Assembly: GCA_002803225.1 (NCBI GenBank)
Contig: NXFV01001690.1
Location: forward strand, 1 to 47,757
DNA: 47,757 bases
Source: Gamarada debralockiae
Taxonomy: Eukaryota; Ascomycota; Leotiomycetes; Helotiales; Hyphodiscaceae
Reading direction: 5' to 3'
A program made the translations under genes and the position numbers. Position 1 is the first letter of the stretch. Every line of letters starts with the position of its first letter. The notes under the pieces were generated by a model. That model was not told the origin of the DNA and made no database searches. It saw only the letters and a list, made by a program, of their open reading frames with translations. Below are positions 35,540 through 45,642 of the stretch, one piece after another.

Positions 35540-36598
35540 TCAGTTGTTGTTGGCCTGCTCCCTCACAGATGCTCCAGAAGCTCTGTACCAAACATCACCA
35601 CCCCATCTCATCATTCTCTCCACAGCTGCGGTTGGTGTAACCGCTGGTCGAACATCGAGATAGAAGACAGGTTCTCCATTTGGCTCCGGAGCGCCGGAGT
35701 AGTAATCGATCACATATCTAATTTCCTTCTTCTGTCCGTTGTATTCTCTCAGGACATACCAATCGTGGCGATCAAAAGGCGGCTCCGTTCTGCAAATCAA
35801 TTAACGTCTTCAACTCAATTATTCGGGACTGGAGGGAAGACATACCCAAAATAACTGGGGTAAACCCGACCCATTAGCTGAATCAAGGCTGCCTTCGGTG
35901 TCATATCCTTTGGGCGTCCCATAAAACGAATCAGTTTCGGCTGTGCGACCTCTTCCTCGTTTGCTCCCTGATCAAGATTTGCGCCTGCCATACTGCCTTC
36001 CTCTCCTCTCTTGCACATCTCCCAACCCTTGCTCAATCCCCGTCCAAATCTCCGCTCCCATTCCACGATCTCCGCCCATGCGCCCTCATTGAGGAAGTTG
36101 TGCACGGAAACCATACTCTCCACGGCTGTAGCATCAACTTCCCCACCTTTTCGTAGAAGAGCGTTGTACATTTGCTGTGGTGAAGGATACTCCCAGTTGC
36201 CTTCCCCGGATCCCTTTGGAATGGAAGAAGGCTCTCGCTCGGTAGGTAAGACGACGGTTTGTTGGGGCGCTCGTTCTTGGGAGAGGTTGTTGTACATATA
36301 GTTTAGAGGGTTGTACTTGGAGTATTTGGATGTCGATGTGGTGGTTTCGGCGGATGAGAGGTTGGCGGGTGTGTAGGGGCAAGCTGATTCTGCTGGAGGA
36401 GTTGGAGGTTTGGCTACAGTGGCGGTAGCGCCGCCTTGATGCATTGGACATGCTGGCTATGGTTCTGTAAGATTGGGAATCCAAAAAAGATTGATGAATA
36501 CGTACTGGTGGTGATACAGAAGTATCTCTAGGAATGGCGTGAGGAGCGCTTCGCGCATTCACAATGGACACATCGGAGTCTGCCCAAAACCAACCCAT
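35540..36598 (-). CDS. Holocytochrome c-type synthase (cytochrome c haem lyase)
   Basis: Attaches haem to apocytochrome c (or c1) in the mitochondrial intermembrane space. Exons 36598-36506, 36456-35846 and 35789-35540 encode 317 aa. The start MGWFWADSD is typical of fungal enzymes. The haem-regulatory CPMH is created next to the first splice site (PACPMHQGG). The catalytic region shows [11 protein letters not shown] and [10 protein letters not shown], with the conserved His of the family, and later [10 protein letters not shown] and VIDYYSG. No cleavable presequence, as expected. Whether it serves cytochrome c or c1 (CYC3 or CYT2 type) is not resolved here. It diverges from an ABC1-type mitochondrial kinase gene. 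Confidence 0.93.
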
Positions 36599-37172
36599 AT
36601 TGTTGCTGATTGCTGATTGGAAAACAACAATTGCGAAAATGTAGAGTATCAAGGGAGGGTAGAGAAAATAGTTTGCTGTGAAATTTTTGGACTCAGGACA
36701 AGGCTGAAAGTCTTTATCTTCGCGTCATTGAAGGAGAGGAGGCGATCAAAAATTAGAGATTGGATGCTTTTCTGCCATTGGATCTGGATCCCGGACCTTT
36801 CCTTCCGCTTACACAGACTTCCAGCGACATTTTAAGTCAGGATATCCAGACCTGACTATAAGTATATATTTGTTCAAATCATATCAAATCCTGTCAATTA
36901 GTAGGATCTCAATAAAGAGACCTGAATTCTATCCTAGAAACCTGTAGCCTCCCTAGCAAAAATATCCCAGATTTTATGCAAGTGTGCTTGAGTGCACTAA
37001 GTTTGTTCTCCTTGGAGCTTGACGTCACCCAAAAGAGCAAGAGCAGCCGGGGTTCCAGAATCACGAGCTTGCGACTGATGAGCCCAACAACAACGCTGAA
37101 CCAAAATCAATGGAGAAACGGTAGCATCTACCACCCCGATTGAGTGATTGACGAAGCCATCTTCAAAGGAAG
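36599..37172. promoter_or_regulatory. Divergent promoter between two mitochondrial-protein genes
   Basis: 574 bp separating the cytochrome c haem lyase gene (minus) and the ABC1/ADCK gene (plus). No other gene or defined site recognised. Confidence 0.4.
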
Positions 37173-39320
37173 ATGAGGTCGGCCTTGACCATAGGCCGTC
37201 TATGCCTTCGTCACGCACCAAGAATTCGCCCTTGCCCTCAAAGCCGCGTCCAGCTCGCGCCGAGACGATTCTATGGGAATGGAGGAAAGAGCCACTTTCG
37301 CGCACCACCCCGGAGTAAGGGGTTGTTGTTTGCTGCGGCCGTGAGTCTGAGTCCAGCTGCTTTTGTGCAGCTCTCAGAGACAGACAATGGAGGTACGGAA
37401 TTGACAGCAGAGGGGCGAATGTTGGAGGCGTCGAGGGAAGAGATCAAGAAGAACGTTGCAGATGATGTGCATGGGGTTCAACGGCTGAAAGAGAGCATTA
37501 TCTACTTCGCAGATGTGTATATTTGGGAGCCCATTTGTACTGGGTTGCGATTCCTGCATTTGGTGGTCATCTTTGTGCCAGTCATGGTGACTGTGCCTGC
37601 TTTATGGATTGGGACGAGGGATCCTAAGAGGGATAATGAAAGATCAGGGACTATTTGGTGGTATTGGTTTTTGGTGAAGTCAATGGAGAGGGCTGGGCCT
37701 GCATTTATTAAGGTACGAAGCCTGGAATATATGGATTGGCCAATACTGACAATATGCAGCTTGGACAATGGGCGGCTTCTCGATCAGATATCTTCCCAAC
37801 AGAGATGTGTGAAATTATGTCTGCTCTCCACTCCAATGCGCCGGCCCATTCTCTCCACGAAACCAAGCGGATTATACGACGAGCATTCGACGGCCGAGAC
37901 TTTGAGGATATCTTCGAGGAATTCCAGGAGAAGCCTCTGGGAGTGGGAGCTATTGCACAAGTATACAAAGCCAAGTTAAAGCCCGACTTGGCTGTTCCGG
38001 GAGATCCAGATTTAGAGGAACCTCTAAATTTGCGGAGAAACATGAGGAAGAACGTCGATACCCTGATCAAAAGTACTCCGCACCGAGTACCTTCCTCATA
38101 TGTTGCAATTAAAGTCCTTCATCCGGGTGTGGAAAGGATGGTCAGGAGGGACTTGCGAATAATGGGCTTCTTTGCATCGCTACTCAATGCCATCCCGACA
38201 ATCGAGTGGCTGTCGTTACCAGATGAAGTTCAACAGTTCGGAGAGATGATGCGCCTGCAACTCGATCTCCGAATCGAAGCTGCAAACTTGTCAATCTTCC
38301 GTAAGAACTTCAAGGAAAGAACCACAGCTTGGTTCCCGTACCCGTACACTGCGTTTACTACACGCCAGGTGCTAGTGGAGGAGTTCGCTCAGGGAATCCC
38401 ATTGTCAGATTTCATGGAAAACGGTGGAGGTGTATTCCAGCAAGAAATCGCTGATGAAGGACTCGACGCCTTCCTGCGGATGCTACTCTTGGACAACTTC
38501 GTACACGCAGACCTGCATCCTGGGAATATCATGGTTCGGTTCTACCAATCGTCCAAGCCGCATCTTCCCTTTAGTAAACACAAGGATGAAGATCCAAAGT
38601 CGCAGCCAGATGTCACAGAACAAGTTCTCGCACGACTGCGACCTTATCGACATAAAAAGGATACCAAAGCATGGGAAGCGGAGCTTCAGAAAATCGATCA
38701 TGAGGGCTTCCGACCGCAGTTGATCTTCATCGATACCGGTTTGGTGACAGAACTCAATGCCACGAATCGAACGAATTTCCTTGATCTATTCAAGGCAGTT
38801 GCTGAGTTCGACGGGTATAAAGCTGGGCACCTCATGTGTGAACGCTGTCGGCAACCAGATGCGGTGATCGATGAAGAGATATTTGCGCTGAAAATGCAGC
38901 ATCTGGTACTCGGTGTCAAGTCTCGCACTCTTGCATTGGGCAATATGAAGATTGGAGATATCCTAAATGAAGTTCTGGGCATGGTCAGACAACATCATGT
39001 CAGGTTGGAAGGGGATTTCGTGAATGTGGTCATCAGCATTCTGTTGCTTGAGGGCATTGGACGTGCCTTGAATCCGGACATCGATCTCCTATCCAGCGCA
39101 CTACCTATTTTGAGACAACTTGGAGCGCAAAGTGGTAGCGGCATGCTGAGAGAAGGGGACTTCTCTATGCTCAAAGTGTGGGCTGGGCTGGAGGCGAGGA
39201 AGTTCTTGCAGGCTAGTATTGAAGATGTGAGTGCCTCTTTCCCCGGATTGTGCTTATGACGCTGATAATTTGCAGGTTGAACGATGTGTTAAATACGATT
39301 TGTTATCGCCGAATGTATAG
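37173..39320 (+). CDS. ABC1/ADCK (UbiB-like) atypical kinase, mitochondrial
   Basis: Exons 37173-37712, 37760-39226 and 39276-39320 encode 683 aa. The N-terminus is Arg-rich without acids (MRSALTIGRLCLRHAPRIR), a mitochondrial presequence, followed by a hydrophobic helix (LLFAAAVSLSPAAFVQL). Family motifs are KLGQWAASRSDIFP (KxGQ, formed across the intron), GVGAIAQVYKAKL, VAIKVLHPGV with the ATP-binding Lys, HADLHPGNIMV, and IDTGLV for the DFG-like site. The divergent KxGQ context and long insert before LIFIDTG suggest the ADCK2/Mcp2 branch rather than Coq8. Its role would be in lipid or ubiquinone homeostasis. The last exon is only 15 codons. Confidence 0.92.
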
Positions 39321-39851
39321 AGGCTGGCGTTCGAGACGAAGACATACCAGCATTGGGCGGCGTTTGTGGCGGGTATAAAGGGAAGCATTTTCTCCTCTGT
39401 CATTTGACAAAAGACCTTAGATGGCCTAAAATAGAGCAGCATGCATCTATGATCGTTTGGTCGGTTTGAGTGATTGCCCAAGCTCCGCTTTTACTGAAGT
39501 GAACTTGATGCCCCAATGAGTTCAGCCACGTGAGTGAATCTCTTCACATCCAACCTCGACTCATCACCCATCCCATTACACAACAAAACAATCATCGTGC
39601 TTTGAACTCTTAAAGGCACTGGAAACTGTCAAGTCATTGCGTCTTATTCATTCAGATTCGAGAATATTGTTTCATCCGACTTGATTCTTTGCTGTTGGTC
39701 TAGAAGCAAGCAGCCTCACCCCACGTCACCATTAACTTACGGCAGAGAAGAGAATATCGCCGCCCTCGAGACACTGGTCAAGTCTCGAATCTTACGTACC
39801 AACAAGCTCATTGAATTCCTACAGCACAGGTCAACTCGAACCCTAAGCACA
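39321..39851. promoter_or_regulatory. Upstream region of the two-TM protein gene
   Basis: 531 bp. The last ~250 bp have a CA/TC-rich leader composition. A plus-strand frame is open from 39681 in phase with the ATG used at 39852, so an earlier start cannot be excluded. Confidence 0.35.
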
Positions 39852-41797
39852 ATGTCGGGCTTCATATTTCCGTTTAGTTCTCCATCACCCCCCGACACTC
39901 CTAACCCGACCACAGACCCCGTCACCTCTCCAGATCTTCCCCAAAGCCCCAATCCGGAAACACTCCCTATCCGCAACAATCCCTTCAATTATCTCGTCAC
40001 AGTCAAACAATCCACCAGTGAAATAAACTCCTTCCAAACCGCCGCAACACCCCAACAGTCGACCGCCGCTCGTCGAAACACAAACCCTTCGAGAATGATG
40101 CCCACATGACCTTCCCGACACCTCCAGCAAAGGTTCATGCGAGAGAGAGAACTAACTCTGCATTCGAAAACTCCAATGGCCGGCTGCTAGCAAGTACCAA
40201 CCCATTCTCCGACGATCATGCTCTCGACTATACCCCGCCTCCAAAACCATGGATCACAGGCCGTGGCCACAAAGCAAGCGAGACAAGCAGCATCAAGTCA
40301 TCGTCAACCTTCCACCCGGCAACTCCAGCTGCGCTCCCAAATCCATACCCACACCGCGGAATCCCCAAGAAGTCCCAGGTCTCCCTCATCAGCACCCGTC
40401 GCGATACCGCACACTCTCACAACCGCGAAATTCGCCTTAACGAAGCTCCTAAACGATATGAGAAGAAGTTAGCACTTGAGAGAGCAAAAGATGAGGTTCG
40501 GCGTTTAGACCTTTCTGCATCCGCGTCCCGTCTGTCACTCCCAGCAAATAAAACATTGGCATCTAGGATCAAGGAATATAATAACCCCGTTTGGAAGTTG
40601 TTGCTTAGGAATGCCTTCTTCTGGTGCACTTTGCTGCTTTTCCAGGCGGGGATAGTTAGTATGGCCGGTGCGTTTACGGTAATCCTTATGGATAAGCAAG
40701 CTGGCGCCAAGATTGACATTGGCACTGGAACGGTGTTTTGGCTTGTATGCTCGGTGGCCGCATCGTTGATTGGAGCTGTTGGTATGATCATCATGTGTGT
40801 GAGAAAGGGCAACGCGTGCTTAGGAGCTCAAGATAAGTTGGGCTTCAACGAGATCCGCGATCTTCGGGAAGGAGATGTTGAGATGGGGTGTGGAGGCAGC
40901 CTTCTGTATCTCGGTGTTGGAGAGCGGGATGATGGGAGTGTGCTTGGTGGATCTTCTGTGCGTGAGGACAACAGTGTTCGACGTGGCCGATACAGAGATG
41001 GTACGGCAAGTATTTCTAAACATGCTTTCAAGGATCCGATATGGAAAGACCTCTATCTCACACCTACACCTTCTCGATTTGGCAGGAGTGCAGGACGTCC
41101 CGAGCCACGCGCTCGCTCAAAATTGCTATACGATGCTCTTTCAGCCGAAGATCACCAAGATCCGGATATTGGTACGCAGAGACTCAAGCCTGCCCATCGT
41201 ATCCGCGTCTCGGGTGGAGAGGGCGAGATTCCAACGAGAGATGGTGCAAAGAGTCGAATGGGATTTAGGAGAGACAGAGATGGTGACACGGATTACCATT
41301 CTATGGAAACGTCGAAGAAATCAATGCAGTCGGAGGAGATGTTCAATAATTGGACCGATGCCGTGGGTAAAGAGATTCGTACTTGGAGCCCATTAGACAG
41401 ATTGGGACGAGTGTTGAGTGGTGCTAAGCCCACAACCGGTGCGAAGCCTAAGCAATCAAAGCCCAAGGAGGATGAGGAAATGGAGATGGTTGATTTGGGC
41501 GGTGCGGACGATGAAGCTAAGCCGGAGGGTGCGAAGGAGGGAAAGGCGGGAAAGGGTATTAAGTGGGTTTGCGAGCAGGTGGCTGAGTATCATGGCGTGT
41601 GGTCTCCAGAGATCATTCAACAGCGGATGAAGAAGCGTCAGGAGGAAAAGGAGAAAGAGAGCTTGAAGCAATTGCAAGCAGAGAAGACGAAGGTGCAAGG
41701 TGTCAATGTGCGTGAGCGAGCTAAACAATTTGAGGGCGGGGGTCAGAGAGCACGGGATAATGGTCTATTTACTGTTGGTGAGGAGTTGGAGGACTGA
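39852..41797 (+). CDS. Two-TM membrane protein of unknown function
   Basis: Exons 39852-40017 and 40059-41797 (41-bp GT-AG intron, phase 1) encode 634 aa. The N-terminal ~240 aa are disordered and Pro/Ser/Thr-rich (FPFSSPSPPDTPNP). Two hydrophobic helices follow (NAFFWCTLLLFQAGIVSMAG and VFWLVCSVAASLIGAVGMII), joined by a short loop. A long charged C-terminal part ends in a Lys/Glu-rich helix. No enzymatic motif. It is likely an organelle- or plasma-membrane-anchored scaffold; I do not recognise the family beyond fungal hypotheticals. Without the short intron one would see a false frameshift; alternatively translation could start at the ATG 40106. Confidence 0.75.
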
Positions 41798-41908
41798 TGC
41801 AGTCACTCGAGCATGGAGTTGGGGATTAGTTTCAGTTTGTTTGAGTTTCAGAAGCAAGACAGGATCGTTCATTACAGAAGCTATCAGGGTATTCGCGATT
41901 ATAAAGTA

Positions 41909-42110
41909 AGAGCTTGCGGCGTTGCTCTCCGCACACTTGCAAACCCAACAAACTCGGCTTACACAATGCCTTATAACACCATGACCACTTGATCAAATTT
42001 AATTATGGAAAACCAGAACTATTTAAAAGTATCAAGCGCACAATTATTAATCCCAATTGTATTTTTGGGATTTTATTTGCAGGTGTGCGGAGAGCAACGC
42101 CGCAAGCTCT
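41909..42110. mobile_element. MITE-like element (Tc1/mariner-type, TA target duplication)
   Basis: 202 bp. The first 28 bp (starting agagcttgcggcg) are the exact reverse complement of the last 28 bp, and the match continues to ~35 bp with one mismatch. The element is flanked by TA on both sides (41907-41908 and 42111-42112). The interior is AT-rich and non-coding. It sits in the gap between two convergent genes, 111 bp past one stop and 42 bp past the other. Confidence 0.8.
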
Positions 42111-42152
42111 TAGTAATTCATCTCTTCATGTCTCAAACATGCAAATCTACAA

Positions 42153-43799
42153 CTAGAAAGCGCGATCATTCCTCCTTCTATTCTCGCGCTGTCGCTTCTC
42201 TTTCGCAGCTGCCTTGCGCCGTTTCTTCCATGCCCGATTCGTCTCGCCCCTATTCTCGTAGAACCATTTTTGGAAATCACTCTCGGCCTCACTGGTTTTG
42301 GCTTCTGTAGTTTTGGCAGGTGATCCTTTGCGGATTGGAGAGCTGACTTCTTCGTCATCTTCAACCTCATCATCGTCGGTAGGCCAAATGAATCGTTTGT
42401 TCGCATGTGCTGTATCTGGTGTTGGAGCTGCACTGCGGATTCCGCGGAACTCGAAGTCTTTTTGAGTGAAAGGAGTCAAGGGAACTTGATCGCGTGATTC
42501 TTCCTCCAGATCTTCGTTTCCGTCTGCACCAAAGAAACTGAATGATGATGCGGTGGGTTTTGGGAGTGCACCAAGGGTGTCGGGGCGAGGTCGCTTGTAC
42601 AGTGCTTCTAACGGATGGGTTTCGCCTGTGATGGTTGTTGACGTTACTCCCGAATCGGGGATTTTGACGCTCAGTCCGGAAGGTGGTCCTGAAGATGATT
42701 GTGGACGTGATGTTGAGATGGGAGGTAAAGTGGTCTTTTTCAGAGTTTTTGCCGCTGGCTCTGAGGATTTGGCGTCAGATTCACCTTCTGATGATAGAGC
42801 TTCGGACTCGGATTCTTCCTCGGAGGATGATCCAGAACTTGACGTTGGAGAATCTTCCTTCAGGTCTTGAGTAATTTGCGAACTTGTGTCCAATTCCACA
42901 GTCCCTGATTCTGCTGGCTCTTCTTCTGACGAACTCGACATCTCTGAGTCCTCACCCTCCGAATTGCTTGACACATCCGAACTCTCATCCTCCTGCCTGC
43001 TGACCACGGTCTCTACCTTCTCCGCTGGCTTCTGTAGTATTTTGGGCTTCTGTTCATTCCGAGTCGCCTCCTCAACCACATGCCCATCCTCATCAACCCA
43101 CCCTTTCCCCTCCACAAACTCTGCAGAACTCTTTGTCTTCTTAGAGCCTGCAGGACCCCTCAGAAAGGTCGCATGCTTCGTAGTCTTCGCGAACTCATGC
43201 ACAACCGTCCCCTTATCAGCCTTGCGCTTCTTGTTATCCGGCTTTCCCTCCTTCTTTTCGATATTTGCCGCAACATTGGGAGGCAAGACCGTCTTGAATA
43301 AACATTCTGGACCCGTAGTGTATTTCGACTTGACTACCGATTTCTTCCCGTCCTTATCCTTGTGCTTACCTTTCTTGCTGATCGCAGCAGTAGGCGTAGT
43401 CCATCCTCTCTTCACACTCCTATCCCCAATCTCGACAGCAGGAATTGTCTCTTGTCCTCTCTTTCTCTTCTTCGAGTCCTTCATTTCCTTCTGCCTCTTC
43501 GGCTTTGGCGCTTCTGCATCCTCCAAAACAAATTCCTTCTTCGGTCTTGCAGCATCGATCTTGATTTTGGTGCCCTTCAATATCGAACCATTCAACTTCT
43601 TCTTAATCTTATCCGCGTCCATCTTGGGTAAGTCGACGTATCCGTAAGCCTTCTCGGGGAAGGTATCCAATGTGTGGTAGGAAATGTTGCGGGCGTTTGG
43701 GAGGATTGATGGAGGGAGGATAGCGTTTATGAGGGTCGGATTGAAGGGCGTTATATGGAGTCTGGTGTATTCTGTCGGGGCAGGTGAAGAATCTGCCAT
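42153..43799 (-). CDS. SRP40/Nop-like nucleolar protein with acidic Ser-rich region
   Basis: Single exon, 548 aa. The N-terminus (~residues 10-80: RLHITPFNPTLINAILPP, AYGYVDLP, LKGTKIKIDAARP) reads like a degenerate RRM. It is followed by several basic nuclear-type clusters (KKRKRGQE, KKRKADK). A long Ser/Glu/Asp tract (EDSEMSSSSEEE, SSSGSSSEEESESE) is typical of nucleolar phosphoproteins such as yeast Srp40. The end is strongly basic (WKKRRKAAAKEKRQRENRRR), as in several ribosome-assembly factors. Role in rRNA processing is an inference. It is convergent with the two-TM gene, with the MITE between. Confidence 0.8.
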   Translation of the reverse strand: MADSSPAPTEYTRLHITPFNPTLINAILPPSILPNARNISYHTLDTFPEKAYGYVDLPKMDADKIKKKLNGSILKGTKIKIDAARPKKEFVLEDAEAPKPKRQKEMKDSKKRKRGQETIPAVEIGDRSVKRGWTTPTAAISKKGKHKDKDGKKSVVKSKYTTGPECLFKTVLPPNVAANIEKKEGKPDNKKRKADKGTVVHEFAKTTKHATFLRGPAGSKKTKSSAEFVEGKGWVDEDGHVVEEATRNEQKPKILQKPAEKVETVVSRQEDESSDVSSNSEGEDSEMSSSSEEEPAESGTVELDTSSQITQDLKEDSPTSSSGSSSEEESESEALSSEGESDAKSSEPAAKTLKKTTLPPISTSRPQSSSGPPSGLSVKIPDSGVTSTTITGETHPLEALYKRPRPDTLGALPKPTASSFSFFGADGNEDLEEESRDQVPLTPFTQKDFEFRGIRSAAPTPDTAHANKRFIWPTDDDEVEDDEEVSSPIRKGSPAKTTEAKTSEAESDFQKWFYENRGETNRAWKKRRKAAAKEKRQRENRRRNDRAF

Positions 43800-44171
43800 G
43801 TCACAGTCATGTCGTGTGACAGCCTTGTTGTCGTGAGGTAGTGAGCTTGGAGAAGTTTTGAGTTTTGTCGGGTAAAGTACGGAAGATTGTCCGCGACTTG
43901 GATAGACGGAATTGTAGGGACTTCAGAAGAGGATTTTCCAAAGCAACTTCAACGCATGTACTCTAGTAAAAAAGATGCTTGAAGTGTCGTTAGCTCCCTA
44001 AACCAATTTTATAAAGCTTCTTTGTATATGGTTAACTTCCGCTACAGTGTGAGTATTTCTGTCAAAGGCCTGGTCGTGTTGTCACGGGTGAGTGAGTCGA
44101 TTTTCAAGAACAGCTTTCAAACACACGTATGGAGCTAAATAAGCAACTTTCTTATCAAGTCTTATCAAACA
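43800..44171. other. Intergenic region upstream of the tRNA
   Basis: 372 bp between the nucleolar gene promoter and the tRNA. No gene recognised; the last 40 bp before the tRNA are A/T-rich. Confidence 0.35.
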
Positions 44172-44181
44172 GGGCGCTTGG

Positions 44182-44234
44182 GTACGTCTGCAAAAACGAC
44201 CTGACTCTAGAATTCATCACTAACATTATCATAG
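44182..44234 (+). other. Spliceosomal-type intron-like insertion 1 in the tRNA
   Basis: 53 nt: begins GTACGT, contains CACTAAC about 15 nt before the end, ends CATAG. Length, donor, branch site and acceptor all match mRNA introns elsewhere in this window. Its exact removal joins tRNA bases 10 and 11. Confidence 0.7.
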
Positions 44235-44243
44235 TCTAGGGGT

Positions 44244-44291
44244 GTAAGTACTATTGAATTCTACTCCCACATCGTCTAACAACATATTCAG
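44244..44291 (+). other. Spliceosomal-type intron-like insertion 2 in the tRNA
   Basis: 48 nt: begins GTAAGT, contains GTCTAAC about 13 nt before the end, ends TTCAG. Exact removal restores GGGGTATGATT, the same string (apart from its first G) as in the second tRNA copy at 47413. Confidence 0.7.
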
Positions 44292-44363
44292 ATGATTTTC
44301 GTTTCGCATATCATAAATGATATAGTTTATGAAAGGTCGTGGGTTCAATTCCCACAGCGTCCA

Positions 44364-45642
44364 GCTATTTTTTGCACTCTTCTTCTTTTTGCCAAAGCTT
44401 TCAAATTGACCGAATCACATTTTATTTTCTGAGCTTCAGGAAGCCACACCTCAATTTCTTCCTTCAAGATTACCCTTTTCGAGGCTTGTTACTTACCCTG
44501 CACAAAATTGATTATTTCCAGGTCAACGATGCCTCGAGAACTTCCATCTACTAATTCGGTCTCTTCGCCGTACCTCAACATCTAGAATTAAACACTTCTC
44601 GATGAGTTTAAATGTTGACCCTTAAAAGTCTGCGTTTATCTTCACTTCCGACAGAAAAATTTGCAGGTCACGTGGTTCATTTTACACCCACCACATGGGA
44701 AACGTCCAAACCAGACGATCACCCTCCCCCTTCCTTTCCCTTTCTGCCCTATGCTGTCGTTTTGAAATCGACCTTGTCGATTCCTATATACCGTAAATAG
44801 ACGAAGTTAATTCATTCTATGGAATTGGCCTCTCGCATGCTGTCATCGTAGTTCTCGATGAGATGGCCGTCTAAGCCTTTGAAAAAACTATTTCAACCAG
44901 GTTTAATTTCTTTCCTCTGCATGGCAAGCCGCTAAGCCTCCAGCTTCCCTGATTCAGTGATGATAGCGTTCTAAGTCCTCTCTAATGCTTCGATTACAGT
45001 AAGTCAGTGACATGGGAGTCGCCGTTTTGAGTCGCCCGTCAGGCGTTATTAACCATAGTTGAAAGCTCCATTGAGTTTTACGTCACTGACCATGGTTAAC
45101 AAGCTTGCAAAATTGCATCAGCGTCGCTCTTTACTAGCAGTGCTGAACGCAGATAGGGATCTAGTAATAGCATGCGATAGCTCTTCTTGCACAAGCAGTT
45201 GCCCATGAAATGTTTCACGGCGACATCACTAGCAGGCGGTGAGATGCGCTTGTATAGCGTCAATTACGTAAATTGACATGGCTAGCGATGAATTCTAAAG
45301 CTGCAGGTAGCACAAGATGACCCCATCGCAATAGATAAAAGCTACTAATCGAGGGCCACGATGGCGCCACTAGATCTCACTCCCGACCTGGTTCCAGACC
45401 TCTCTCTCCCAAAGCTAAGCAAATAGACCACCGGATCTCTCAACGTACTTAAAATAATAAAGTGAGATAATCCTAGAGTTAATATCGACCAATCCACAAA
45501 TATTTCCTGCTGTGCGCTCATGCCAGCGGAAATCTCTCGAACGCCGCCTTCAACAGATTTCTGCACATCAACGCGTCGGCATATACTGTGTGGCGAAGCT
45601 TGATCAAGGGATCACCAGGGTACAGCAGCTCATGTATGTGGC
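44364..45642. other. Gene-free region between tRNA and zinc-finger gene
   Basis: About 1.3 kb without a recognised gene. There is a near-palindrome at ~45260 (gtcaattacgtaaattgac) and inverted short matches around 45003 and 45085 (gtcagtgac / gtcactgac), possibly the remains of a small element. Short open frames on both strands have no family resemblance. Confidence 0.35.

Larger units (their letters stand above)
44172..44363 (+). tRNA. tRNA-Ala(CGC) candidate interrupted by three introns
   Basis: Exons 44172-44181, 44235-44243, 44292-44308 and 44328-44363 join to 72 nt. The acceptor GGGCGCT pairs fully with AGCGTCC, with a G3:U70 wobble and A73, both alanine identity features. The D-arm is GGTCTAGGGGTATGATT. 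The anticodon stem TTCGT/ATGAA encloses T32 T33, CGC (34-36), A37 and T38. The T-arm is GTGGG TTCAATT CCCAC and provides an intact B box. A 19-nt intron (44309-44327) lies at the canonical place after base 37. Two further insertions at 44182-44234 and 44244-44291 split the acceptor/D-arm side and the A box. The D-arm resembles eukaryotic tRNA-Pro, so an alanine tRNA evolved from a proline-type body, or a mutated pseudogene, is possible. Confidence 0.7.

Noticed and set aside
40010..40110. Apparent frameshift at the start of the two-TM protein gene
   Set aside because: A 41-bp GT-AG intron (40018-40058) joins the two frames in phase; no break is needed.
42886..43647. 253-codon plus-strand frame rich in Ser/Phe/Leu
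   Set aside because: Antisense of the SRP40-like protein's acidic Ser tract and Lys-rich regions.
45003..45280. Short inverted repeats and a palindrome as a second MITE
   Set aside because: Matches are short (9-19 bp), not at consistent ends, and no target duplication is visible.
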